NCBI GenBank assembly: GCA_902765035.1
Contig: CACWYF010000063.1
Location: forward strand, 1-7,082
DNA length: 7,082 bases
Direction: 5' to 3'
DNA from: an uncultured Eubacteriales bacterium
Lineage (GTDB): Bacteria; Bacillota; Clostridia; Peptostreptococcales; Anaerovoracaceae
Shown: positions 1 through 6,877 of the stretch, one piece after another
How the letters are laid out: each line of letters opens with the position of its first letter
How positions within the stretch are numbered: the stretch's first letter is position 1
Position numbers and translations under genes: made by a program
Notes under the pieces: generated by a model
What the model was told of the DNA's origin: nothing
Database searches by the model: none
What the model saw: the letters and a program-made list of their open reading frames with translations, nothing else

Positions 1-1436
1 TCGACGGAAGAGTCGTACCGGGCAGCTTTGATGCAACAGCAAAGGATATCTTCGGAGGATTTGATAACGTCGTTATCAAGTGGGATGAGGATCTTGTAGA
101 TACAGTATGGAAGGACAGACCTGAGCTGAAGCCTACTGAGATCTATGAACTGCCTCTGACATCCGCAGGTATCAGCGCAGAGGATAAGATCGCTGCTGTA
201 AGAGCAGAGATGAAGAAGGAAGGTACAGATTATCTTCTTATCACAGACCTGATGGAGTCTGCATGGCTCTTCAATCTGCGTGCTGCAGATATCCTTTATA
301 CACCTGTATTCTTCGCTTATACTATCCTCACTCAGGACAGCGTAAGACTTTATGTCATGGACGGAGCTCTGAAGAACGGTCTTCCTCAGCATCTGGATTT
401 TGTTGAGGTACATGACTACAACGATATCTATAAGGACGTTGCAGAGCTTTCTGCAGACAAGACACTCTGGCTCGATTCAGGTTCAGTCAATTATGCACTC
501 TATCTCAGCATCCCTGAGGGAATGAAGCTGCATGATGCACTAACACCTGTAGCTCTCATGAAGGTCATCAAGAACGAGACTGAGATCGCAAGCTCAAGAA
601 AAGCTCACATAAAGGACGGTGTTGCCGTAACAAAGCTGATCAAGTGGCTCAAGGATACCGTTGACAAGGAGACTCTGACAGAGATCGGCGTAGCTGACAA
701 GCTCAAAGCGTTCAGATTCGAGCAGGAAGGCTGCTTCGACCTGTCGTTCGCAACGATCTCCGGATACGGTCCTCACGGAGCTATAATCCACTATGAGCCG
801 ACACCTGAGACAGATATCGAGGTAGAGCCTGATGGATTCCTGCTTCTCGACTCGGGTGCACAGTTCACAGACGGAACCACAGATATCACAAGAACCATCG
901 CTGTAGGTCCGCTGACACAGGAGATGATCGATGACTACACATATGTACTGAAGTCACACATCGATGTATCGCTGTGCAAGATCACTCCGGATATGACAGG
1001 TGTGGATTTTGACGCAGTTGCAAGAAAGCCGCTCAGAGAGGTTGGCCTTGACTTCAAGCATGGCCTTTCCCATGGCGTAGGTCATGTACTCGGAGTCCAT
1101 GAAGGACCGAACATTCTCAGAAGAGTGCCTACACCGATCGAGATCAAGGCAGGCATGATCATGTCCAATGAGCCTGGCGTATATATTGACGGAAAGTTCG
1201 GCGTCAGGATCGAGAACCTCATTCTCTTCAAGGATGATGAAGAAGGCCACGTCGTTAACGAGCCTCTGACATGTGTTCCTTACGAGCGCTGCGCGATCAA
1301 CGTATCGCTCCTGTCAGATGAAGAGATCGAATGGCTCAACAATTACAGCAAGTGGGTAAGAGATACACTCGTACCGCTTCTGGATGATGAGACTGCAGAG
1401 TTCGTAAAGGAAGAGACAGAGCCTTTCACAAGATAA
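1..1436 (+). CDS. Xaa-Pro aminopeptidase (aminopeptidase P, peptidase family M24B), 5'-truncated by window edge
   Basis: This enzyme removes an N-terminal residue that precedes proline, using a two-metal (usually Mn) centre in the cytoplasm. The frame is open from base 3 with no stop, so the ATG at 210 is internal and the true start lies upstream. About 477 residues are visible. The N-terminal part is a creatinase-like non-catalytic region, ending around the IKNETEI segment that normally opens the pita-bread catalytic domain. All five metal ligands are present: Asp in LLLDSGA (849-851), Asp in GTTDITRT (882-884), His in LSHGVGH (1071-1073), Glu in NEPG (1170-1172) and Glu in RIENL (1212-1214). 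Accessory histidines lie at 1059-1061 and 1098-1100 (GVHEGP). The HEGP and NEPGVYI wording and the long N-terminal part fit the three-domain, roughly 600-residue APP1-like branch rather than the shorter E. coli PepP type. An intrinsic terminator follows 36 bases after the stop. Family assignment is very secure; peptide preference is inferred. Confidence 0.96.
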   Translation, partial: DGRVVPGSFDATAKDIFGGFDNVVIKWDEDLVDTVWKDRPELKPTEIYELPLTSAGISAEDKIAAVRAEMKKEGTDYLLITDLMESAWLFNLRAADILYTPVFFAYTILTQDSVRLYVMDGALKNGLPQHLDFVEVHDYNDIYKDVAELSADKTLWLDSGSVNYALYLSIPEGMKLHDALTPVALMKVIKNETEIASSRKAHIKDGVAVTKLIKWLKDTVDKETLTEIGVADKLKAFRFEQEGCFDLSFATISGYGPHGAIIHYEPTPETDIEVEPDGFLLLDSGAQFTDGTTDITRTIAVGPLTQEMIDDYTYVLKSHIDVSLCKITPDMTGVDFDAVARKPLREVGLDFKHGLSHGVGHVLGVHEGPNILRRVPTPIEIKAGMIMSNEPGVYIDGKFGVRIENLILFKDDEEGHVVNEPLTCVPYERCAINVSLLSDEEIEWLNNYSKWVRDTLVPLLDDETAEFVKEETEPFTR

Positions 1437-1472
1437 TCCCGTAACAGATTATCGGTAAACTTCAACTGAAGG

Positions 1473-1516
1473 ATGCCCCGGATCCGCATAAACACGCGGA
1501 ACCGGGGCATTTTGTT
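1473..1516 (+). terminator. Intrinsic terminator after the aminopeptidase gene
   Basis: The arms at 1473-1487 (ATGCCCCGGATCCGC) and 1496-1510 (GCGGAACCGGGGCAT) pair over 15 positions with one A-A mismatch. The loop is eight bases (ATAAACAC). A short T-rich tail, TTTTGTT, begins at the last stem base. This separates the aminopeptidase transcript from the alarmone synthetase promoter that follows. Confidence 0.9.
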
Positions 1517-1537
1517 GGTGAATATGACAGATCGTTG

Positions 1538-1546
1538 TGCTATAAT
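1538..1546 (+). promoter_or_regulatory. Extended -10 promoter for the alarmone synthetase (and probably valS)
   Basis: A perfect TATAAT hexamer lies at 1541-1546, preceded by TGC, giving the extended -10 form TGnTATAAT. No good -35 hexamer sits 16-18 bases upstream (the 17-base position reads GTGAAT), so recognition would rest on the extended -10. Transcription would begin near 1553, leaving a leader of about 30 bases that carries the AAGGAG site. Its place between a terminator and a start codon supports the call. Confidence 0.6.
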
Positions 1547-1584
1547 TAAACGGTTATTATTCATACGTAAGGAGATAACGGAAA

Positions 1585-2286
1585 ATGTCTTTCAGATATT
1601 ACTACGCCGACAGAGTACGTGAGAAAATGCCGGAGTACAGAGGCACTGATGAGGAGCTTCAGGATGCTATCGATGACCTGAGCCTTCTGTACCAGTCTGC
1701 TATAAGAGAGGTGGAGACCAAGCTCCAGATACTCTCTGATGACTTTGACAAAAAGCATTCCTATATGCCGATACATCACATCCATTCGAGGCTCAAGACG
1801 ATTGAGAGCATAATGGAGAAGGCTGTAAGATACGGCATAGAGGATCCTATCAATAATATCGATCAGATCAAGCGCGAGATACTTGACATCGCCGGCGTCA
1901 GAGTAGTCTGCAACTACGAAGAGGACCTGCGCACCATGGCAAGTCTGCTTGTAGACCAGGAGGATATTTCCTTCATAAGGGAGAAGGACTACACCAACAA
2001 CCCGAAGCCGAGCGGTTACCGCAGTCTGCATGTCGTCATAGCGGTACCGGTATACCTGGTCAACAGGAAGAAGATGGTACCTGTCGAGGTGCAGTTCAGG
2101 AGCATCGCAATGGATGCCTGGGCAAGTCTCGAGCATGAGCTGAGATACAAGAACAAAGGCAAGCTTTCGCAGGACATTGTGGATACACTCAAGGAGTGCG
2201 CAGAGACGCTTCACAATGTAGACGAGAGGCTCTCACACATCAGGCACAAAGTGCTGAACGATGAGAGCGAGTACAGCAACTATTAA
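1585..2286 (+). CDS. Small alarmone synthetase, GTP pyrophosphokinase family (RelQ/YjbM-like)
   Basis: Predicted to transfer pyrophosphate from ATP to GTP or GDP, making (p)ppGpp in the cytoplasm. The 233 residues form a single RelA/SpoT synthetase domain with no HD hydrolase, TGS or ACT region, so this is a synthesis-only enzyme close to the usual 210-230 residues. Signatures in order are [11 protein letters not shown] (69-79), DIAGVR (101-106, Mg-binding Asp101), the GTP-binding loop [14 protein letters not shown] (136-149), VEVQFR (167-172, catalytic Glu168) and [14 protein letters not shown] (176-189). The start is fixed by AAGGAG at 1569-1574 and by an in-frame TAA at 1576-1578. The gene has its own promoter and lies 49 bases before valS, so the two are probably cotranscribed. 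The length and the [10 protein letters not shown] and ASLEH wording suggest RelQ (SAS1), but RelP/YwaC cannot be excluded by eye. Allosteric control by pppGpp, known for RelQ tetramers, is not something the sequence proves. Confidence 0.93.
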   Translation: MSFRYYYADRVREKMPEYRGTDEELQDAIDDLSLLYQSAIREVETKLQILSDDFDKKHSYMPIHHIHSRLKTIESIMEKAVRYGIEDPINNIDQIKREILDIAGVRVVCNYEEDLRTMASLLVDQEDISFIREKDYTNNPKPSGYRSLHVVIAVPVYLVNRKKMVPVEVQFRSIAMDAWASLEHELRYKNKGKLSQDIVDTLKECAETLHNVDERLSHIRHKVLNDESEYSNY

Positions 2287-2335
2287 ACAAGTCCATAAAC
2301 ACGAATTATTATATAAACAACGGAGAACACACTGT

Positions 2336-2764
2336 ATGAAGAACTTAGCAAAGACTTACGATCCTAAGCAGTTCGAAGACCGCATCTATGAGATGTGGGA
2401 GGAGAAGGGTGCATTCAATGCAGACATCGATAAGGACAAGAAGCCGTTCACTATCGTAATGCCGCCTCCTAACATCACAGGTCAGCTGCACATGGGTCAT
2501 GCACTTGACCAGACACTTCAGGACATCCTCACAAGATGGAAGAGGCTCCAGGGTTATTCAGCACTCTGGCTGCCTGGCTCAGACCACGCAAGCATCGCTA
2601 CTGAGGTAAAGGTAGTAGAGAAGCTCCGCGAGGAGAAGGGCATCGACAAGCACGACATGTCCCGTGAGGAGTTCCTCGAGCATGCATGGGAGTGGAAGAG
2701 AGAGATTTACGATGGACGAGGGCTGCAACAAGGCAGTCAACGAGATGTTCATCAGCCTGTATAA
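2336..2764 (+). CDS. valS: valS 5' fragment as it reads: N-terminal part of ValRS with the HIGH motif
   Basis: Read literally, this frame gives 142 residues. About the first 121 are genuine ValRS: the N-terminal helix, [11 protein letters not shown] (39-49), HMGH (52-55) and [14 protein letters not shown] (77-90). After EWK the frame leaves the family sequence and reads about 21 unrelated residues to a TAA at 2762-2764. An ATG at 2261 in the same frame lies inside the alarmone synthetase gene and is not the start; the ATG at 2336 with GGAG ten bases upstream is. Without KMSKS and the tRNA-binding parts the product cannot aminoacylate. Confidence 0.75.
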   Translation: MKNLAKTYDPKQFEDRIYEMWEEKGAFNADIDKDKKPFTIVMPPPNITGQLHMGHALDQTLQDILTRWKRLQGYSALWLPGSDHASIATEVKVVEKLREEKGIDKHDMSREEFLEHAWEWKREIYDGRGLQQGSQRDVHQPV

Positions 2765-4949
2765 AAAGGGCCTCATATACAAGGGCGACAGGATCATCAA
2801 CTGGTGCCCGAGCTGCGAGACCACACTGTCTGACGCAGAGGTCGAGCACGAGGACATCGATGGTCACTACTGGTATTTCAGATATCCGGCTGCTGACGGC
2901 GGCGAAGGTATCACGATCGCAACATCCCGTCCTGAGACAATGTTCGCGGATATCGCCATCGCTGTAGCTGAGGGAGATGAGAGATATGCTGACCTCGTAG
3001 GCAAAACAGTCATCCTCCCGCTCGTAGGAAGAGAGATCCCTGTCATCACAGACGAGTACGCAGATCCTGAAAAGGGTACAGGTGCCGTTAAGATCACACC
3101 GGCTCACGATATGAACGACTTCGAAGTAGGTCAGAGACACGGTCTTGATGCAAGTCTTTCATGCATAGATGAGCACGCTAAGATGACAGCTCTCGCCGGC
3201 AAGTACGAAGGCATGGACCGTTATGAGTGCCGTAAGGCGTGGGTCCAGGAACTCAAGGATGCAGGATACCTCGTCAAGATCGACGACCTGACCATTCCTG
3301 TAGGAAAGTGCTACAGATGTCATACAGTAGTGGAACCTAGGATCAGTGATCAGTGGTTTGTTGCCATGAAGACTCTCGCAGAGCCTGCTATCAAGGCTGC
3401 AGAGTCCGAAGGAGGCGAGCTGGTATACGTTCCTAAGAGATATGAGAAGACATACCTGAACTGGCTCTATGATATCCATGACTGGTGCATCTCAAGACAG
3501 CTCTGGTGGGGACACAGGATCCCTGCATACTACTGCGATGACTGCGGTGAGATAGTAGTAGATACACATATGCCTGAAGTATGCCCTAAGTGCGGCGGAA
3601 AGCATTTCCACCAGGATGAGGACGTACTTGATACATGGTTCAGCTCGGCACTCTGGCCGTTCTCAACACTCGGATGGCCTGAGAAGACTCCTGAGCTTGA
3701 GTATTTCTATCCTAACGATGTCATGGTCACAGGCTACGATATCATCTTCTTCTGGGTAGTAAGAATGGTATTCTCCGGTCTGTACACCATGGGAGAGATC
3801 CCGTTCAAATACGTATATATCCACGGCCTTGTAAGAGATGAGCTGGGACGCAAAATGTCAAAGTCCCTCGGCAACGGTATCGATCCGCTCGAGGTCATCA
3901 ACGAGGTCGGAGCTGATGCTCTCAGATTTATGCTTGCTACCGGTATTTCGCCTGGTAACGACATGAGATTCATAAGAGCAAAGCTTGAGTCTGCAAGAAA
4001 CTTTGCCAACAAGCTGTGGAATGCTTCAAGATTCACTATCATGAACCTCCAGGGCGAGGACGGTGAGTTCCTGCCAATGGCAGATGAGAAGACTGCTGTT
4101 CTCCGCGATGAGGACAAGTGGATCCTGACCAAGATCAACGATGGCGTTAAGGAGATCACTTCTGATCTTGAAAAGTTCGAGACAAGCCTTGCAGGTCAGA
4201 AGATTTATGAGCTCATCTGGGACGTTTACTGCGACTGGTACATCGAGCTTGTGAAGGGCAGACTCTACGGAGATGATGAAGAGGACAAGAAGACTGCAAG
4301 ATTCGTTCTTCAGAAGACACTCAAGGACCTTCTGAGACTCCTGCATCCATATATGCCGTTCATCACTGAGGAGATCTGGAGTTACCTGCCTGCAGAGGAA
4401 AAGACTGCTGACAATCCGGAAGGTCTTCTGATCAGGGACAAGTGGCCTGAATATGATGCTTCGATGGATTACAGCGAAGCAGCTGCAAGGATCGAGACTG
4501 CGATGGAGATCATCAAGGCAGTAAGAGCTATCAGAGTTGAGGCTGATGCTGCTCCTTCAAGAAAGGTAAGCGTCATCGTCAGGACTGATACACTTGCTGA
4601 TACTATACCTGCAGTAGAGAACCACATCTGCAAGATCGCCAATGTTGACAGCATCACAGTACAGCCGGCATCAGCTGAGGCTGCGGACGATGTAATGTCA
4701 CAGGTAATCACAGGCGGCGATATCCTCGTTCCGCTCGATGAGCTTGTTGATAAGGCTGCGGAGATCGAGCGCCTTGAGAAGGAGAAGAAGAGACTCGAGG
4801 GCGAGGTCATGAGAGTAGAGAAAAAGCTTGCAAATCAGGGCTTCGTGTCCAAGGCTCCGGCAGCTGTCGTAGAGGAAGAGAGAGCGAAGGGAGAGAAGTA
4901 CAGAGAGATGCTCGATACAGTCATTGCAAGGCTCGAATCGCTCAGATAA
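2664..4949 (+). CDS. valS: valS 3' fragment as it reads: editing domain, KMSKS, anticodon-binding and C-terminal arm
   Basis: This frame is genuine ValRS from about base 2697 ([14 protein letters not shown]) to the stop at 4947-4949, roughly 750 residues. The GTG at 2664 is merely the first start-like codon in the frame. The 11 residues it adds (from MRSSSSMHG) are a frame-shifted reading of the upstream exonic sequence, and I see no convincing Shine-Dalgarno site for it. KMSKS falls at residues 397-401 of this reading. The piece lacks the HIGH motif, so it should be inactive alone. Whether it could complement the 5' fragment in trans is doubtful, because about 21 residues of the catalytic fold are missing from both. 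Confidence 0.75.
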   Translation: MRSSSSMHGSGRERFTMDEGCNKAVNEMFISLYKKGLIYKGDRIINWCPSCETTLSDAEVEHEDIDGHYWYFRYPAADGGEGITIATSRPETMFADIAIAVAEGDERYADLVGKTVILPLVGREIPVITDEYADPEKGTGAVKITPAHDMNDFEVGQRHGLDASLSCIDEHAKMTALAGKYEGMDRYECRKAWVQELKDAGYLVKIDDLTIPVGKCYRCHTVVEPRISDQWFVAMKTLAEPAIKAAESEGGELVYVPKRYEKTYLNWLYDIHDWCISRQLWWGHRIPAYYCDDCGEIVVDTHMPEVCPKCGGKHFHQDEDVLDTWFSSALWPFSTLGWPEKTPELEYFYPNDVMVTGYDIIFFWVVRMVFSGLYTMGEIPFKYVYIHGLVRDELGRKMSKSLGNGIDPLEVINEVGADALRFMLATGISPGNDMRFIRAKLESARNFANKLWNASRFTIMNLQGEDGEFLPMADEKTAVLRDEDKWILTKINDGVKEITSDLEKFETSLAGQKIYELIWDVYCDWYIELVKGRLYGDDEEDKKTARFVLQKTLKDLLRLLHPYMPFITEEIWSYLPAEEKTADNPEGLLIRDKWPEYDASMDYSEAAARIETAMEIIKAVRAIRVEADAAPSRKVSVIVRTDTLADTIPAVENHICKIANVDSITVQPASAEAADDVMSQVITGGDILVPLDELVDKAAEIERLEKEKKRLEGEVMRVEKKLANQGFVSKAPAAVVEEERAKGEKYREMLDTVIARLESLR

Positions 4950-5010
4950 TCATTACAGAAGGCACACAGAAAACGCGTCCAAAACACACAAATTACTGCG
5001 TTCAAATCGG
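4950..5010. other. Intergenic stretch after valS with nested inverted repeats and no standard terminator
   Basis: No ORF and no hairpin followed by a T-run is visible directly after valS. CACACAGA (4963-4970) is complementary to TCTGTGTG (5025-5032), and AACGC (4972-4976) to GCGTT (4998-5002). Read-through RNA could therefore fold, but the arms are short and far apart. The stretch leads into the promoter of the next gene. Confidence 0.35.
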
Positions 5011-5039
5011 TTGAATGGGGTCAGTCTGTGTGGTAGAAT
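5011..5039 (+). promoter_or_regulatory. Sigma-A-type promoter for the P-loop NTPase gene
   Basis: TTGAAT (5011-5016) and TAGAAT (5034-5039) are separated by 17 bases, and a TGG directly before the -10 adds the extended -10 TG. Transcription would start near 5046, giving a leader of about 58 bases rich in A and T. TTCAA-ATCGG-TTGAA (5001-5015) is a small inverted repeat overlapping the -35 and could be an operator, though five-base arms may be chance. Confidence 0.65.
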
Positions 5040-5103
5040 GAATTCAATAATTTTGGACAAGACTGATAATTAATTTTTATAGATATACAGGAGGTTTCAG
5101 CTT

Positions 5104-5526
5104 ATGGTGAAGCTTTTAATAGGACACAAGGGAAGCGGTAAAACCAAGAGAATGATCGAACTTGCCAACGGTACAGTTCAGACAGCGAAGGGAAGCATCG
5201 TTTTCATCAATAAGAATTCAAGACTTATCTACGACCTCGACTACAAGATCAGAGTCGTATGCATGGAGGATTTCCCTCATATCACCAATGAGGATGAGTA
5301 CATCGGATTCCTCTTCGGTATAATGAGTTCTGACAACGATATTGAGACGATTTTCCTGGACGGCATTATGAGACACAGAGACTTTGCCCTTGAGATCCTT
5401 CCGAGCTTCATTGAGAAGATCAAGGTTATCTCCAAGGAGTCAGGCATCGACTTCGTACTCAGCGTAAGCGCAGAGCTGGAAGAGATGATCGGAGTAGACT
5501 TCGACAATATCGAGGTACTCAACTAG
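5104..5526 (+). CDS. Small P-loop NTPase of unknown role (conserved clostridial type)
   Basis: The 140-residue protein begins with a strand running into a Walker A motif, GHKGSGKT (residues 7-14), and has a Walker B-like strand, ETIFLDG (81-87, Asp86). A third hydrophobic strand, DFVLSVSA (116-123), sits where a late core strand is expected. It has no signal peptide, membrane segment or extra domain, so a compact cytoplasmic ATP- or GTP-binding protein is likely. I recall similar clostridial proteins being called ATP-binding protein or, misleadingly, PilT-like; the hexameric PilT motifs are not seen here. The start is firm: a full AGGAGG at 5089-5094, nine-base spacing, and an in-frame TAG at 5080-5082. 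It has its own promoter and terminator, so it is mainly a single-gene transcript, with the methyltransferase reached by read-through. Binding of nucleotide is inferred from the motif; substrate and pathway are unknown. Confidence 0.85.
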   Translation: MVKLLIGHKGSGKTKRMIELANGTVQTAKGSIVFINKNSRLIYDLDYKIRVVCMEDFPHITNEDEYIGFLFGIMSSDNDIETIFLDGIMRHRDFALEILPSFIEKIKVISKESGIDFVLSVSAELEEMIGVDFDNIEVLN

Positions 5527-5537
5527 GCTATGAGCTC

Positions 5538-5571
5538 GAGCCCCGGGTCACACTCGGGGCTCTGTTTTTTT
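5538..5571 (+). terminator. Intrinsic terminator between the NTPase and methyltransferase genes
   Basis: The arms at 5538-5548 (GAGCCCCGGGT) and 5552-5562 (ACTCGGGGCTC) form an 11-pair stem with one G-T wobble and a three-base CAC loop. TG and seven T residues (5565-5571) follow. It ends only 17 bases before the methyltransferase start codon, and there is no room for a full promoter after it. Confidence 0.92.
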
Positions 5572-5573
5572 GA

Positions 5574-5580
5574 AGAAGGG
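5574..5580 (+). promoter_or_regulatory. Ribosome-binding site of the methyltransferase, directly abutting the terminator T-run
   Basis: AGAAGGG at 5574-5580 is eight bases before the ATG at 5589 and begins two bases after the terminator's T-run. An in-frame TAA at 5583-5585 excludes any earlier start. The site is a moderate Shine-Dalgarno match, weaker than the AGGAGG of the preceding gene. Confidence 0.65.
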
Positions 5581-5588
5581 TATAAGAT

Positions 5589-6875
5589 ATGACTATTCTC
5601 GAACAGGTGGCTGCCGGTCTTGCAGGCGGCAGAGAGCAGTTTGACAGAGTAATGAAAGATATGAGCTGTGATACTTCCGGAGCTTCTGAAGGATCGGCTC
5701 TGTCTCTTTCGGATAATGTGGATTTTCTAAGAGAGCTTATCTCAAAGGGGTACAGCGGGAAATTCAGATGCATATACATAGACCCGCCTTTCTTTACGAG
5801 GTCCAAATTCAACGCTTCAGTAAGCGTAAAGGACAATGACGGAAGCTCTCACAGGATCAGACACCTTGCTTTCGATGACAGATTTGAAAGAAGCCTTGAG
5901 TGCTACGTGGAGAACATGACTGTCAGGATCCTCCTTATGAAGGAGCTCCTCGCACAGGACGGAACTCTGTGGGTGCATCTTGACTGGCACTCTTCGCACT
6001 ATATAAGACTTGTGCTCGACGAGCTCATGGGGGACAGGAATTTTGTCAACGAGATAGTATGGTGCTATAAGTCGGGTGGATCAGGCAAAAAACATTTCTC
6101 AAGAAAACACGATACCATACTTGTCTACAGCAAAAGCAGGAAGTATTATATCAGCATACCTGAAGAGAAGTCCTACAACAGAGGTTTCAAGCCGTATAAT
6201 TTCAAGGGCGTCAGGGAGTACTGCGACGAGAACGGATGGTACACTCTCGTCAACATGAAGGATGTGTGGAACGTCGACATGGTCGGCAGGACGTCGTCCG
6301 AGAGGAACGGTTATGCCACCCAGAAGCCGATGGAACTGATGCGCAGGATAATTGACGCAGGCTCTGAAGAAGGAGACCTTGTAGGAGACTTCTTCTGCGG
6401 AAGCGGCAGCTTTCTTGAAGCTGCTGAGTTAAGCGGCCGCAGATGGATGGGGTGCGACAATGAGAAGCTTGCTGTTTCCATGGCAAGAAAGAGGCTCATG
6501 AAGAGAGATGCAGCTTTCCGCTCATACGACCTCAGCACGGAGGGAAGTGCCGGAAGGATAGATGTGACCGTCAGAGAGGAACAGCATCTTGAGAGCGGAG
6601 GACGTCTCATAAGGGCTGCCGTTACTGATTTTGTCCCGGATATAGACACGGGATATATCCAGACAAGAGACAGGCAGTACATAGAAGATGCCATGAAGGA
6701 TGATCCTCAGCAACTGATAGACTACATTATGATTGACAATGATTTCAGCGGTGAATTCAGATGCAGGAACATCATTGAGGTGCCTGAGGAAGAGTTTACT
6801 GTTATCACACAGGGCCGTGCAGCGGTTATTGCAGTCGATGTTTTCGGAAGGGAATACGACGGGGGAATAATATAG
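5589..6875 (+). CDS. Site-specific DNA methyltransferase, beta-class, probably adenine-N6
   Basis: Predicted to transfer a methyl group from S-adenosylmethionine to a base in a specific DNA site. The catalytic motif IV, IDPPF (64-68), comes first, after a SDNVDFLREL segment resembling the family's GDNLE.L opening. The SAM-binding motif I, DFFCGSGSF (267-275), comes late, followed by an acidic Asp290 (MGCD). This IV-then-I order is the beta class, and TQKP (244-247) directly before motif I is typical of the N6_N4_Mtase family. DPPF rather than SPP favours adenine-N6 over cytosine-N4. Residues 100-180 (LWVHLDWHSSHYIRLVLDE, KHDTILVYSKS) also match the family; 185-240 probably hold target recognition. 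Residues after about 310 form a C-terminal extension I cannot assign. No restriction gene is in view. All key motifs appear intact. The recognition sequence cannot be read from the protein, and a role in restriction, phase behaviour or gene control remains open. Confidence 0.93.
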   Translation: MTILEQVAAGLAGGREQFDRVMKDMSCDTSGASEGSALSLSDNVDFLRELISKGYSGKFRCIYIDPPFFTRSKFNASVSVKDNDGSSHRIRHLAFDDRFERSLECYVENMTVRILLMKELLAQDGTLWVHLDWHSSHYIRLVLDELMGDRNFVNEIVWCYKSGGSGKKHFSRKHDTILVYSKSRKYYISIPEEKSYNRGFKPYNFKGVREYCDENGWYTLVNMKDVWNVDMVGRTSSERNGYATQKPMELMRRIIDAGSEEGDLVGDFFCGSGSFLEAAELSGRRWMGCDNEKLAVSMARKRLMKRDAAFRSYDLSTEGSAGRIDVTVREEQHLESGGRLIRAAVTDFVPDIDTGYIQTRDRQYIEDAMKDDPQQLIDYIMIDNDFSGEFRCRNIIEVPEEEFTVITQGRAAVIAVDVFGREYDGGII

Positions 6876-6877
6876 CA

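Larger units (their letters stand above)
2336..4949 (+). pseudogene. valS: Valine--tRNA ligase gene, disrupted by a frameshifting deletion of about 65 bases
   Basis: ValRS charges tRNA-Val and edits mischarged Thr-tRNA-Val. The landmarks run in order: [13 protein letters not shown] (HIGH motif, 2462-2500), [10 protein letters not shown], the editing domain with ATSRPET and [26 protein letters not shown], a Cys-rich zinc-ribbon-like segment (CDDC and CPKC), KMSKS (3852-3866), an anticodon-binding helical domain, and a C-terminal coiled coil ([14 protein letters not shown] onward). The reading frame changes near 2696-2705. AWEWK is followed at once by RERFTMDEG in the next frame, whereas family members have about 21 residues between them (E. 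coli: a GGTI...LG..VDWE stretch). That equals about 65 missing bases, which is not a multiple of three. I see no other lesion, which suggests a very recent mutation or an assembly error. The start is supported by GGAG at 2322-2325. No T-box fits in the 49-base leader. Intact length would be about 890 residues, normal for the family. Confidence 0.93.

Noticed and set aside
1561..2214. Open frame of 217 codons on the - strand opposite the alarmone synthetase
   Set aside because: It mirrors a highly conserved coding gene on the + strand, shows no recognisable family and has no ribosome-binding site or promoter of its own that I can see. Such antisense frames are common opposite real genes.
2287..2335. 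Separate promoter or T-box leader for valS
   Set aside because: A TATAAA at 2312-2317 exists but lacks a -35 at suitable spacing, and 49 bases is far too short for a T-box with its terminator.
2690..2764. Programmed ribosomal frameshift or bypass in valS
   Set aside because: A frameshift would restore the frame but not the roughly 21 conserved residues absent from both frames. There is no slippery heptamer with a downstream structure at the junction.
2598..3140. Open frame of 180 codons on the - strand inside valS
   Set aside because: It is Cys- and Ser-rich with no family resemblance, and lies opposite unmistakable ValRS catalytic and editing sequence.
5065..5083. Alternative -10 elements GATAAT (5065-5070) and TATAGA (5078-5083) before the NTPase gene
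   Set aside because: Their best -35 partners (TTCAAT, TTGGAC) are weak or at 19-base spacing. The TTGAAT-17-TAGAAT pair with a TG extension is clearly better.
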